DNA from: an uncultured Anaerococcus sp.
GTDB taxonomy: Bacteria; Bacillota; Clostridia; Tissierellales; Peptoniphilaceae
NCBI RefSeq assembly: GCF_937934665.1
Contig: NZ_CALGYW010000062.1
Location: 1 to 16,842 of the forward strand
DNA: 16,842 bases
Direction of reading: 5' to 3'
This document shows positions 1 through 7,627 of the stretch, piece after piece. The position numbers were made by a program, and so were the translations under genes. The notes under the pieces were generated by a model. That model saw nothing but the letters and a program-made list of their open reading frames with translations, searched no databases and was not told where the DNA came from. Positions within the stretch are counted from its first letter, which is position 1; every line of letters starts with the position of its first letter.

Positions 1-4
1 AAGA

Positions 5-38
5 ATAAAAAATAGACCGCCAAGGGTCTATTTTTTTT
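5..38 (-). terminator. Rho-independent terminator after the membrane protein gene
   Basis: A perfect 10-bp inverted repeat (9-18 with 25-34; AATAGACC core, loop GCCAAG) lies directly after the stop codon of the minus-strand gene ending at 41. It is flanked by A runs on the left and T runs on the right, so it can act in both directions. On the minus strand the stem is followed by a T-rich tract, as expected for an intrinsic terminator. Confidence 0.85.
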
Positions 39-40
39 AC

Positions 41-1147
41 TTATCTAAAGTTTCTTACAGCGTATTCTTCACCTTTTCTACCAGCTATTGCTGATACTGC
101 GAGTGCTGCGATTAGTCCTAGGAAAGTTAGAACAGAACCAAGAGATACTGCATTTGATGCCTTATCAGCACCATCTTTTGCTTTTTCTACTGTTTCATCT
201 GCTGTGATTTTTGCATCCTTTGCAAGCTTGTTGATTTGATCACTAGCATCGTTAAGTGCTTTACTTGTTTCTACAGATGCCCTATCAAGTTCATCGTAGA
301 TATTTTTACCAATTTCTTTAGCTTCTGCTTCGCTTAAATCTGAGTTTTCTGCTACTGCATTTGCTATAGCATCTTCATTAGCTGAATTTGCTATAGTTTC
401 AGCTTTTTTAGAAAGTGATTTAGTTAACTTGTCAATTTCTGATCCAGCATTGTCTGGATTTAAAGCTATAGCCTTAACTGCTGCTGCTATCTCATCCTTA
501 CTTTCTTCAACTTGACCTTCAAGGTAGTTTGGTTGAAGTTCTTCGACATCTGTATCAGCTAGGTATTGTTCAAGGTTTGCTTGTAGGTCTTCGGTATCTG
601 CACCTTCCATATTTTCGCCAACCTTATCAACTGCTGATCCAATAGCTGAGCTTGCTGCATCGCCTGCAGTACTTAGAGCACTACCTGCAACATTTCCAGC
701 TCCACCTGCTACTGCACCTACTGCTTGGCCTGCAAGACCTAGTGTTGCTGCCACTGCATTAAATATAAGGGTAAATAGTAATAGTACTGTTACTGCCCAT
801 GTGATTGCACCGTGAAGTAGACCTGTTGATCTAGCTGCATAACCTGCTACAAAACCACCTGCACAAAATGAAACTATAAGGGTGATTGCTGTCCAAAGAC
901 CAGTAAAAACACCAACGCCTGCAAATGGGTTAGCAGAGTTTGCTGAAAATATTCCAAATCCTAGTGCTGCTGTTAAAAGGCTAAGAACAGTAAATACTGC
1001 CGCACCTGAAACAGCGCCTGCTATGATAGAACCCCAAGATAGGTTTCTACCTGCTTCTAGCTTACCTTCTCTTTCGATGGCAATGTCCTTTCTTCTTTCT
1101 TGGCGATTTTTTCTTGCTTTATCGCCTTGATTTTTTATATCAGTCAT
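41..1147 (-). CDS. Membrane protein with long Ala/Asp/Glu/Lys-rich helical domain, unknown function
   Basis: A 368-residue protein of unknown function. A charged N-terminus (1-35) is followed by three hydrophobic Gly/Ala-rich membrane segments at about 38-62, 76-105 and 108-140. A soluble region (about 150-335) is rich in Ala, Asp, Glu, Lys, Ser and Asn, lacks Cys and looks like LEA/apolipophorin-type amphipathic helix. A last membrane segment lies near 336-358, before a basic tail. The arrangement resembles loosely annotated Firmicute membrane proteins sometimes labelled PhnA-like or YrzE-like, but I cannot assign a family. The ATG has a strong AGGAGG site at 1151-1157. Upstream there is an inverted repeat (TACATC 1159-1164, GATGTA 1177-1182) and a weak GATAAT -10-like box (1188-1193) without a convincing -35. 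The gene appears monocistronic and ends at its own terminator. A role in envelope stress is only a guess from composition. Confidence 0.85.
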   Translation of the reverse strand: MTDIKNQGDKARKNRQERRKDIAIEREGKLEAGRNLSWGSIIAGAVSGAAVFTVLSLLTAALGFGIFSANSANPFAGVGVFTGLWTAITLIVSFCAGGFVAGYAARSTGLLHGAITWAVTVLLLFTLIFNAVAATLGLAGQAVGAVAGGAGNVAGSALSTAGDAASSAIGSAVDKVGENMEGADTEDLQANLEQYLADTDVEELQPNYLEGQVEESKDEIAAAVKAIALNPDNAGSEIDKLTKSLSKKAETIANSANEDAIANAVAENSDLSEAEAKEIGKNIYDELDRASVETSKALNDASDQINKLAKDAKITADETVEKAKDGADKASNAVSLGSVLTFLGLIAALAVSAIAGRKGEEYAVRNFR

Positions 1148-1237
1148 AATTCCTCCTATACATCATCTCTCTTTGCGATGTAAATTTATTATCCCTGAAA
1201 CTTAGATAGTTTAAAGTTTTATCAACTTTCTTTAACT

Positions 1238-2155
1238 TTATTTTTTAAAATACAAATTATCTCTAATTATCTCTGACACCATATCCCTACCCTTGCGCAT
1301 TTTTTTGATATTTTTTATATCAAGAATAATAACACGCTCTCTTAAAAGCTTATTTCTAGCAGCATCTGTAAGGTATGTTGAATTTATAATCAGGATTGGG
1401 ATGAGTTTTTCTACTGCTCCCCTAAAATCCTTTATCATCTTAGAAATTTCTTTTTTTGAAACCTTGTGTCCATATTCGTAATTTCTAATTTCAACAGCAA
1501 AACTTCTTCCATTTTTTTTAGCATAAAGATCAAACCTGTGACTTCTCTGATACTCTTCTTGGTAGGGTTCGACCCAATAACCTGACTTTCTAAAGGCTTC
1601 TTTTATAAATTCTTGGCTTGATAAGTCAAAAAGAATCTTTCTTAGGGCTCTTAGTAGGCCTTCTGGATTTATCTTAAAAATCCCCTTGTACTGAATTTTA
1701 TCTTCTGAAAGCCTTTTGATATCAAATCCTATTAAAAGTCCTTCAACCACGTTGAAATTCCCATGGGCGATGGCGTTTCTAACATGCCTTAAAAGACTCA
1801 TTGTCTTTGTCTCACCATCTGCTAGGGTCATTACTATTTTTTGATCATTTGTACATATGCCTTCTTTAAAATCTTTTACTATATAATCTTCGATAGAGTT
1901 TGTAAAGAGCACATCGATATCCCTAAGCTTCATTGCTACCATGAGCTCTTCAAAAATATAGTCATCGTATTCTATATTGGTAAGAAGGTCCTCTTCTTTT
2001 GCTTGCTCAGAATTTATATTTGGCACATACCATAGAAGGTACTTAATTGCCTCATTTAGGTTAGGATCAAGCTTAATTGGTACCTTATCATGTTCTATCT
2101 GGTATTTAATTTTATTTTTACACTTTTGTAGTTCAAATTTCTTACTTAATTCCAT
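1238..2155 (-). CDS. Putative HEPN / PD-(D/E)XK nuclease-like two-domain protein
   Basis: A 305-residue cytoplasmic protein with two recognisable halves. The alpha-helical N-terminal half contains RNAIAHG at about 126-132, which fits the R-x4-6-H motif of HEPN ribonucleases and toxins (Arg126, His131). The C-terminal half (about 190-300) has a pattern typical of the restriction-endonuclease fold: FDLYA with Asp209, a short turn, then FAVEIR with Glu222 and Arg224, giving D-x12-E-x-R, where Arg replaces the usual Lys. No membrane segment or signal peptide is seen. I chose the ATG at 2155, which follows the upstream stop by one base and has AAGGGA about 5 bases before it; a TTG at 2173 would add six residues. 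The gene is last in the Bce-type operon. Both domain calls come from motifs by eye. Antiphage or toxin activity is inference, and the Arg substitution could mean the nuclease is inactive. Confidence 0.7.
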   Translation of the reverse strand: MELSKKFELQKCKNKIKYQIEHDKVPIKLDPNLNEAIKYLLWYVPNINSEQAKEEDLLTNIEYDDYIFEELMVAMKLRDIDVLFTNSIEDYIVKDFKEGICTNDQKIVMTLADGETKTMSLLRHVRNAIAHGNFNVVEGLLIGFDIKRLSEDKIQYKGIFKINPEGLLRALRKILFDLSSQEFIKEAFRKSGYWVEPYQEEYQRSHRFDLYAKKNGRSFAVEIRNYEYGHKVSKKEISKMIKDFRGAVEKLIPILIINSTYLTDAARNKLLRERVIILDIKNIKKMRKGRDMVSEIIRDNLYFKK

Positions 2156-2156
2156 A

Positions 2157-2588
2157 CTATCCCTTAATTTCAACCTTATCTTTCCTATCCCAAATAGCCT
2201 CTAATTCTCCGCCATAAAAAATATCTATAGTCATAGCAAGGGCATGCGGCCTTCCTTCTTTATAGAGATTTCCTATTCCATAAAAGTGAATGATACCATC
2301 CCCGTAGGCTTCTTCTAAAATATCAAATGTATAGCCTTTAAATTCATCTATAGTTAAATATTTAACTTCTTTATAAAAAGCCATTATCCTCACAGGATAA
2401 TCCTTACTAGCTTCTATATCTATGAGGTCATGGCAGGCGATTTTAGGTTTATCTATAGCAAAAGTCCTGTTATTTTCAACAATAACCATACCTGAAAGCC
2501 TTATTTCAAGGTCGTTTTCCCTTCTATTTATAGAAAAAATTTTTGAATCATGAAGGCTAAATAAAAGCCTTTCGGGTCTTAAAAACAT
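2157..2588 (-). CDS. Conserved hypothetical protein, 143 aa
   Basis: I do not recognise this protein. It is 143 residues, soluble, without a signal peptide, membrane segment or Cys-based metal motif; its alternating hydrophobic and charged strands suggest a mainly beta or alpha/beta domain. Its only Cys and two His residues are scattered. It starts at an ATG nine bases after the histidine kinase stop and ends one base before the ATG of the HEPN/nuclease-like gene, so the three are almost certainly one transcript. The tight coupling makes it a possible partner or antidote of the downstream protein, but nothing in the sequence shows that. It is not a recognisable MNT nucleotidyltransferase, the usual antitoxin partner of HEPN toxins, since no GSxxxGxxxxxSDxD motif is present. 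Confidence 0.75.
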   Translation of the reverse strand: MFLRPERLLFSLHDSKIFSINRRENDLEIRLSGMVIVENNRTFAIDKPKIACHDLIDIEASKDYPVRIMAFYKEVKYLTIDEFKGYTFDILEEAYGDGIIHFYGIGNLYKEGRPHALAMTIDIFYGGELEAIWDRKDKVEIKG

Positions 2589-2597
2589 AAAATCTCC

Positions 2598-3566
2598 CTA
2601 AAGTCTTAGACCTATTACAAAGTTTCCGTCCTTATTTTCAATAACTTCTATGTCAATAGCAAGGTCTCTTGCATAAAGTTTTGCAAGATATAGGCCCATG
2701 CCTGTTGATTTATGGATTTTATCAACCTCTCCTGTGAAGGCCTTCTCAAAGATAAAGGCAAGGTCTTGCTCTGCTACCTTGGGCCCATTGTTTCCTATAT
2801 ATAAGTTTTTACCCTTATTGGTGATATTTATAACGCCATCGCAGTATTTAATAGCATTTGAGATAATTTGAGAAATGATAAAGACCAGAGTGGACTTATC
2901 TGTAAAGACTTTCACATCTCCCAGCTCTTCTTTTATGATTATTCCTTCTTCTGCTATTAGGGGATAGTAGGCCTTGATTGCTTCATCTAGGCATTCTTTT
3001 AGGATGATATCTCCCATCTTATAATCTTTTTTACTGGCATCAAGCCTTGCATAGTAGAGAATTTGATTGATATAATTTTCTATATTGGCATTGGCAAGGA
3101 TTAATTTATCAAAGCTCACCCTATCAAAGTCATTTTTATGGTTTTCTAAAAATAAGTTAGCAAAGGCTAGGGGAGTTTTTATCTCGTGGGCCCACATTTC
3201 TATAAAATTTCTATAAGAAATAAGCTTAGACCTTGATTCTTCAAGCCTCTTATCCTTTATTTTTATCGCCCTTTGGTAGTTGTCAAAGATTTTCTCATAA
3301 TCATTACCAAACTCATCAACTAAGGCATCCTTTGTTATAAATGAGTTATTTATCAGGAATTCTTCTAAAAGTTCTTTTTTTCTATTATTTTTATTTTTTA
3401 TTGACCTTAGGATAAATAAAAGAGCCAAAATTGTAAAAAGAATTATAAAAATAATAAAATTGTCAATAAGCTCTGGACTTATCAAATATATTAAAAAAAT
3501 AAATAGGATATCAAGACTCAAAAATCCTATTATCCAAACAAGTCCATCCTTAAATGTGCTAGTCAT
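2598..3566 (-). CDS. BceS-type intramembrane-sensing histidine kinase
   Basis: A 322-residue membrane sensor kinase, the input half of the two-component system with the regulator just upstream. Two membrane helices (about 9-30 and 36-54) are separated by only a few external residues and there is no extracellular sensor domain, the hallmark of Bce-type kinases that read transporter activity rather than bind ligand. The dimerisation/phosphoacceptor box has His127 in a WAHEIKTPLA context. The ATPase domain shows an N-box with Asn237, a G1-like stretch at about 257-263 and a G2 box STGMGL at about 287-292. The G1 Asp that normally contacts adenine is Asn (IGNNGP), a variant worth noting but probably tolerated. 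The start overlaps the regulator stop by 8 bases. It should phosphorylate the cognate regulator when the ABC transporter engages an antimicrobial peptide. Confidence 0.9.
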   Translation of the reverse strand: MTSTFKDGLVWIIGFLSLDILFIFLIYLISPELIDNFIIFIILFTILALLFILRSIKNKNNRKKELLEEFLINNSFITKDALVDEFGNDYEKIFDNYQRAIKIKDKRLEESRSKLISYRNFIEMWAHEIKTPLAFANLFLENHKNDFDRVSFDKLILANANIENYINQILYYARLDASKKDYKMGDIILKECLDEAIKAYYPLIAEEGIIIKEELGDVKVFTDKSTLVFIISQIISNAIKYCDGVINITNKGKNLYIGNNGPKVAEQDLAFIFEKAFTGEVDKIHKSTGMGLYLAKLYARDLAIDIEVIENKDGNFVIGLRL

Positions 3567-4227
3567 CTGTCTCTCCTAAACCATAACCCTTCCCTCTTTT
3601 GTTGTAAATACGATAGGGAGCCAGGTTTTTAAGTTTTTTTCTTAGCCTAGTTATATTTACCTGGAGGATATTTTCGTCTATATAAATTGTAGACCAAACC
3701 GCTTCCAAAAGATCGTTTTTTGATACTATCTTAGGGTAGGATTCCATAAGTTTTTTTATAATATCTGCTTCAGTCTGAGGAAGGATAAGGTAAGAATCCT
3801 TATAGGATAACTTTGATGTAGAAATCTCAAGGCCTAAGTCACCTACACTTATAATATCTTGAAAATGGTCAAAAAGATCTAGGAGTTTTTCCATCCTTAG
3901 GATAAGCCTTCTGGTATCAACAGGTTTTGCCAGATATTCATCAGCCCCTATTTCAAGACCCCTGATTTCATCTTCTATACCGACCCTTGATGTTAGCATC
4001 AGAATTGGAATATTGGATTTTTCCTTAAGGTCCCTACAAATATCAAAACCTGATATGCCTGGTAGGTTTATATCCAAAATCACAAGGTCGGGTCTTAAAT
4101 CTAAAGCTATATCCGTTGCTCTTAGGAAATTATCCACACTTAGAACTTCATAGCCCTTGTTTGATAAAAATCCCTTAAGTTCATTTAAAAGATTTCTGTC
4201 ATCTTCAATTATTAATATTTTCTTCAT
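3559..4227 (-). CDS. OmpR/PhoB-family response regulator (BceR-type)
   Basis: A 222-residue transcription factor. The receiver domain (1-115) has the acidic pocket Glu8/Asp9/Asp10, phosphoacceptor Asp52 in VILDINLPG, Thr79 and Lys101 in LAKPVD. The C-terminal winged-helix domain (about 130-220) ends in the typical YxxRGKGYG motif. I chose the ATG at 4227 because AAAGGA lies nine bases before it; an in-frame TTG at 4245 would add six residues that include this ribosome binding site. The gene overlaps the end of the permease gene by 23 bases and the kinase gene by 8, so translation is coupled. By analogy with Bacillus subtilis BceR it should activate the ABC transporter genes, here its own operon. 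I could not identify its binding site in the 57-bp region before the operon. Confidence 0.92.
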   Translation of the reverse strand: MKKILIIEDDRNLLNELKGFLSNKGYEVLSVDNFLRATDIALDLRPDLVILDINLPGISGFDICRDLKEKSNIPILMLTSRVGIEDEIRGLEIGADEYLAKPVDTRRLILRMEKLLDLFDHFQDIISVGDLGLEISTSKLSYKDSYLILPQTEADIIKKLMESYPKIVSKNDLLEAVWSTIYIDENILQVNITRLRKKLKNLAPYRIYNKRGKGYGLGETDD

Positions 4228-6103
4228 AATAAACAATCCTTTCAAAGCTTATCCTTATTATAAATCTTAAAAATAAGGTCATTAATATTATAAGGGAAAG
4301 TCCTATCATACTTAGGGTAAATCCTATCTTACTTAGGGTAAGTTTGAAAAATAACTCCGCTGTATAGGGCAAATTCATAAATAAAAATACGCTTATTAGT
4401 ATCGAGCTAAGGCCTACTGTTAGAAATAGTATAGTATACTCTTTTTTTACCATGGCCTTTATTTCATCTAGACTAAGCCCCATAAGTGATAAGATTTTTA
4501 ACTTTTCTTTTGACTTTTCAAATAAGATAAAAATCCTTATTGTAAAAAAGCTAAGCCCAGCCAGGATAAAGATCAAACTCAGGTAGAAGTAGGTATAGAG
4601 ATTTTCAGTTATTTGAGAGATGGCATTTTTTGCCTGCCAAATATAGGATTCATACTTATAACCTCCCCTAATAAAAGCTTCCCTTAACATGTCAGATCCT
4701 TTTGAAAAACCAAATGAGTTTACAAAGTCTTTTGATAAATTGAGATTATAGGCAAAAGGATTTTTATTTCCAATAAGACTATCATAAATATCATCATCTA
4801 AAACAACCATGCTAGAAAGTCCGATTACATCATTAGAAAAAATCCTATTTGATTCTATAATAGGTAGGATTTTATAAGATTTATCAGATATTTTTATAAA
4901 CAATTCTTCTTTAGACATCGTGTCTTCTAGGGCAAGTTTTTGATTTTCGTTTTCTGTTAATATTATTGCCTCGTCACTTGCCAACTCTATCCTTAGGTCG
5001 TAGATTTTTTCAAAAGTTGATTTTCTTAATAAAAATCTTGTATACAAATAAAAATCATTTCTACTCGTCCTATCAAGGCTAATATTTGCCCTTACTAAGT
5101 TTTCAATTTCATTTGTATCTATATTATCATATTCATAACCATAGATAGGATAAATCTCCCCTATCATTTGGGCCATTTCTTGGTTTTGTTTTAAATTTTG
5201 AATTTTTTCTTCTGAATCATAAAGGGTAAAATCTGCTGGTCTTTCTAGGGCATTTCTTGATGAAATACTTGTAATAAGTGTGTAGGCAAGGATAAGTGTG
5301 CCTATAATTAGCATGAAACTTGTAAAAAGAAGCGAGGCCTTGTCGTTTTTGAAGCTTAGGCTTAGACTTTTTCTTACTATTAGGTCCCCCTTTTTTGTTT
5401 TGAGGAAAATTTTTGAAATGACAAAAAATACTAATAATAAAAACATGCTAGTAAAACCTATTATAAGGAAAAATTCCATCCTATAATAGGGCCTGGCAAA
5501 TACTATCCCAAGCAAAAATAGAACAAGACCCAAAAACAAAAAGGAATCCGACCTTGATTTTATCTCTCCTCTAAAGATTTCATCTGGATTTTTCTTATAA
5601 AAATCCCTGACTATTGTATAAATAGAAAGACTATTTAATATAAGACTAATAAGTAAGGTGAAAATTACAGCCTTAATTGATAAGGAAAATTTGTGGTAAT
5701 TTAGACCCAGGCTTAGAATTTTGACAGTAAGGAGATTTATAAATTCATTAATAAATATAGATATACCAAGCCCTAAAAAATTTGCCTTAATTAAGTCACC
5801 TAGGCTATCCTTAAAAAGCATCCTAAATAAATTTGACTGGCTCATACCCTCAGCTACATATAAGCCTATGTCGTTTTTTTTCTCGCTTATCATATAGAAA
5901 CTTGCGTAATAAATCAAAATAAAAATAAAAACTAGTGATACAAGAAATATAAGCCTAACTGTATCAAGGAGATAAAGCCTGTTTTCTTCATAGATATAAG
6001 AAAAAACTTCAGACTTATCTATGGCCAAAATTATGTAAGAAGTGATAGAACTTATTATTAAAATTAGGAGGTAAAGTTTCTTTGTCGACTCGGATTTTTT
6101 CAT
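4205..6103 (-). CDS. BceB-type FtsX-like ABC transporter permease
   Basis: A 632-residue integral membrane protein, close to the usual BceB length of about 640. The ten-helix layout of the family is visible: two helices near 9-28 and 46-70, an FtsX-like group near 100-165, two near 187-233 and one near 258-280. A large external domain (about 281-505) follows, then three closing helices near 510-535, 553-577 and 590-615. The external domain between helices 7 and 8 is the peptide-sensing region in the family. With the ATPase upstream it should remove or shield cell-wall-active peptide antibiotics such as bacitracin or lantibiotics, and pass flux information to the kinase. Its ATG overlaps the ATPase TGA (ATGA, 6100-6103), showing translational coupling. 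The substrate cannot be read from sequence. Confidence 0.9.
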   Translation of the reverse strand: MKKSESTKKLYLLILIISSITSYIILAIDKSEVFSYIYEENRLYLLDTVRLIFLVSLVFIFILIYYASFYMISEKKNDIGLYVAEGMSQSNLFRMLFKDSLGDLIKANFLGLGISIFINEFINLLTVKILSLGLNYHKFSLSIKAVIFTLLISLILNSLSIYTIVRDFYKKNPDEIFRGEIKSRSDSFLFLGLVLFLLGIVFARPYYRMEFFLIIGFTSMFLLLVFFVISKIFLKTKKGDLIVRKSLSLSFKNDKASLLFTSFMLIIGTLILAYTLITSISSRNALERPADFTLYDSEEKIQNLKQNQEMAQMIGEIYPIYGYEYDNIDTNEIENLVRANISLDRTSRNDFYLYTRFLLRKSTFEKIYDLRIELASDEAIILTENENQKLALEDTMSKEELFIKISDKSYKILPIIESNRIFSNDVIGLSSMVVLDDDIYDSLIGNKNPFAYNLNLSKDFVNSFGFSKGSDMLREAFIRGGYKYESYIWQAKNAISQITENLYTYFYLSLIFILAGLSFFTIRIFILFEKSKEKLKILSLMGLSLDEIKAMVKKEYTILFLTVGLSSILISVFLFMNLPYTAELFFKLTLSKIGFTLSMIGLSLIILMTLFLRFIIRISFERIVYYEENINN

Positions 6104-6846
6104 CTTATTAGCTTCCTATCTGCATTTTCTATCCTCAATAAAAACCCATCTCTTGACTCATTTTCCTTACGCCTTAGCTCATTATAAATTTTCCCATCTT
6201 TTAAAAACAAAACCCTATCAGTAAAAGAAATCGCTCTTAGATCGTGGCTTGCCATAATAATTGATCTCTTGTGGACCTTGTTAAAAGTTTTTAAAAGCCT
6301 TAGGACATTTAGGGTAAGCTTAGTATCAAGAGAGCTTGTGGGCTCATCTGCTAGGGTAATCTTTGACTCTTTGATAAGGGCCCTTGCTATAGCTACCCTT
6401 TGTTTTTCTCCACCAGAAAGACTTTCTGGATAAGAATCTAGGATATTTTCTATTTCTAAAATCTTTGCTATCTCCATCACCCTAGCCTTATCAATATCCT
6501 TTTTGGAAATATTTAAAGGAAGAATTATATTCTCGTAGGAAGTTAAGATATCAATTAATTTAAAGTCCTGGTAGATATAGGAGATCACATTTTTTCTGTA
6601 GTCAGAAATTTCCCTTCTCTTAAAAAGAGATATATCCTTGTTATAATAGCAAATAGAGCCCTTGTTAAAGGACCCTATGCTTGCTAGACTATTAAGGATT
6701 GTGGTCTTACCTGAGCCGGACTTGCCCATTAGGCCTAAAAACTCTCCTTCAAGAAGGTCAAAGTTTAGCTGGGATAAGACTCTTTTGTCTTCCTTACCAT
6801 AATATTTTTCAAGATTTTCTACTTTTAAAATTCTTTCAAACTTCAT
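6100..6846 (-). CDS. BceA-type ABC transporter ATP-binding protein
   Basis: A 248-residue ABC ATPase of the MacB/LolD/BceA class. Walker A is GKSGSGKTT at 41-49, the Q-loop Gln is 93, the signature LSGGEKQR spans 143-150, Walker B with catalytic Glu168 is ITLADEP, the D-loop follows at SSLD (171-174) and the switch His is 201. All catalytic elements are intact, so it should power the adjacent permease. The ATG has AAGGGA at a suitable distance and lies nine bases after the stop of the exported protein. It ends in a four-base ATGA overlap with the permease gene. Gene order (ATPase, permease, regulator, kinase) differs from the Bacillus bceRSAB order, with the transporter first. Confidence 0.93.
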   Translation of the reverse strand: MKFERILKVENLEKYYGKEDKRVLSQLNFDLLEGEFLGLMGKSGSGKTTILNSLASIGSFNKGSICYYNKDISLFKRREISDYRKNVISYIYQDFKLIDILTSYENIILPLNISKKDIDKARVMEIAKILEIENILDSYPESLSGGEKQRVAIARALIKESKITLADEPTSSLDTKLTLNVLRLLKTFNKVHKRSIIMASHDLRAISFTDRVLFLKDGKIYNELRRKENESRDGFLLRIENADRKLIR

Positions 6847-6855
6847 TTTTTCCCT

Positions 6856-7569
6856 TTAATTTTTAATTTGTCCTAAATCGTCAACTCTTATATAGGTGTC
6901 TTTTAGGCCTAGAAGTTTCTCATAAGTTTCATTAACATCTGCGGATTTTGAAACAATAACTTCTTTCCACCTACCTTGGCTGTTGTCGGAAAAAGACTCA
7001 AGACAATTTCCCTCTAAGTCGTAAATTTCATATGACCCCTTGTTTAAATCATCAAGGTAAGTCATTTTATAGGTATCACCAATTTTTTCAACACTTTTGT
7101 CATAACCCATTAGGAATTTTTCGTAAATCATTTCTTCATTACTAGAAATTATAGAGTCTTCCTTAGGATTTTTGCTATAATCATAAGTATCATTGTAATA
7201 AGTTTTTTCTTTTGTATTTATCCAAAACCTCTCACTTCCCTCCCTAAAAAAGACTATTCCGCTAAGCTTGCCATCAATGTCAATATTTTTTTCTGAATCT
7301 CTAGCTTGTATATATTTATATGACTCGCCTGTATCAATGTTTGTAGTTTCGCTAACAATCACACTTGGATCTTCATCCTCGTGATTTAGATATTTTTCTA
7401 CAAATTCTTTTTCTACCCCGTCTACTTTCTGTAGGTATTCCTCTACCTTAACTTTCCTATATCTTGATTCGTCTTCATAATCTTTTTGTCCAATAGATCC
7501 GGATGCCTTTATGAAAATACCTCCAAAAACTATAAGACTTATGAGTAACATTTCCTTGATATATTTCAT
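6856..7569 (-). CDS. Exported protein of unknown function, first gene of the Bce-type operon
   Basis: A 237-residue protein with an N-terminal hydrophobic segment (KYIKEMLLISLIVFGGIFIKA, residues 2-22) that looks like a signal peptide or membrane anchor. It has no lipobox Cys, so it is not a typical lipoprotein. The exported part is acidic and rich in Tyr, Asp, Glu, Lys and Ser. A single Cys lies in the C-terminal third, within EGNCLES. Residues around 95-215 have alternating strand-like segments (e.g. GIVFFREGSERFWINT, YKMTYLDDL) reminiscent of outer-surface beta-sheet domains, but I recognise no family. It has the best ribosome binding site of the operon (AGGAGGG, 7574-7580) and sits directly behind the promoter, so it should be well expressed. 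Since the operon handles antimicrobial peptides, a role as an external sensor, chaperone or decoy is possible, but this is inference from position only. Confidence 0.8.
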   Translation of the reverse strand: MKYIKEMLLISLIVFGGIFIKASGSIGQKDYEDESRYRKVKVEEYLQKVDGVEKEFVEKYLNHEDEDPSVIVSETTNIDTGESYKYIQARDSEKNIDIDGKLSGIVFFREGSERFWINTKEKTYYNDTYDYSKNPKEDSIISSNEEMIYEKFLMGYDKSVEKIGDTYKMTYLDDLNKGSYEIYDLEGNCLESFSDNSQGRWKEVIVSKSADVNETYEKLLGLKDTYIRVDDLGQIKN

Positions 7570-7591
7570 AATACCCTCCTAATCTTTTCTT

Positions 7592-7627
7592 ATTATAATA
7601 ATAGCACAGAAAAGGAAGATATTTAAT
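7592..7627 (-). promoter_or_regulatory. Putative sigma-A promoter of the Bce-type operon
   Basis: In the 57-bp gap between the helicase stop and the exported-protein ATG the minus strand has TATAAT (7592-7597) and, overlapping it, an extended -10 TGC-TATTAT (7598-7606). The -35 region is weak: TTAAAT lies 17 bases upstream of the TATTAT. A strong extended -10 with a poor -35 fits a promoter that needs an activator such as the operon's own response regulator. No terminator hairpin for the upstream helicase operon is seen in this gap, so some read-through is likely. Confidence 0.5.

Noticed and set aside
882..1130. 82-codon plus-strand open frame antisense to the membrane protein
   Set aside because: It reflects the Ala/Gly-rich codons of the opposite strand; there is no ribosome binding site and no promoter.
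1148..1237. Terminator of the seven-gene operon before the membrane protein gene
   Set aside because: The possible stems (AAAGTT/AACTTT and similar) are short and purely AT-rich apart from one G-C pair, so I cannot support a terminator here.
4228..4245. TTG start of the response regulator six codons upstream
   Set aside because: The added codons contain the AAAGGA ribosome binding site of the ATG at 4227, which also gives the typical MKKILIIEDD start.
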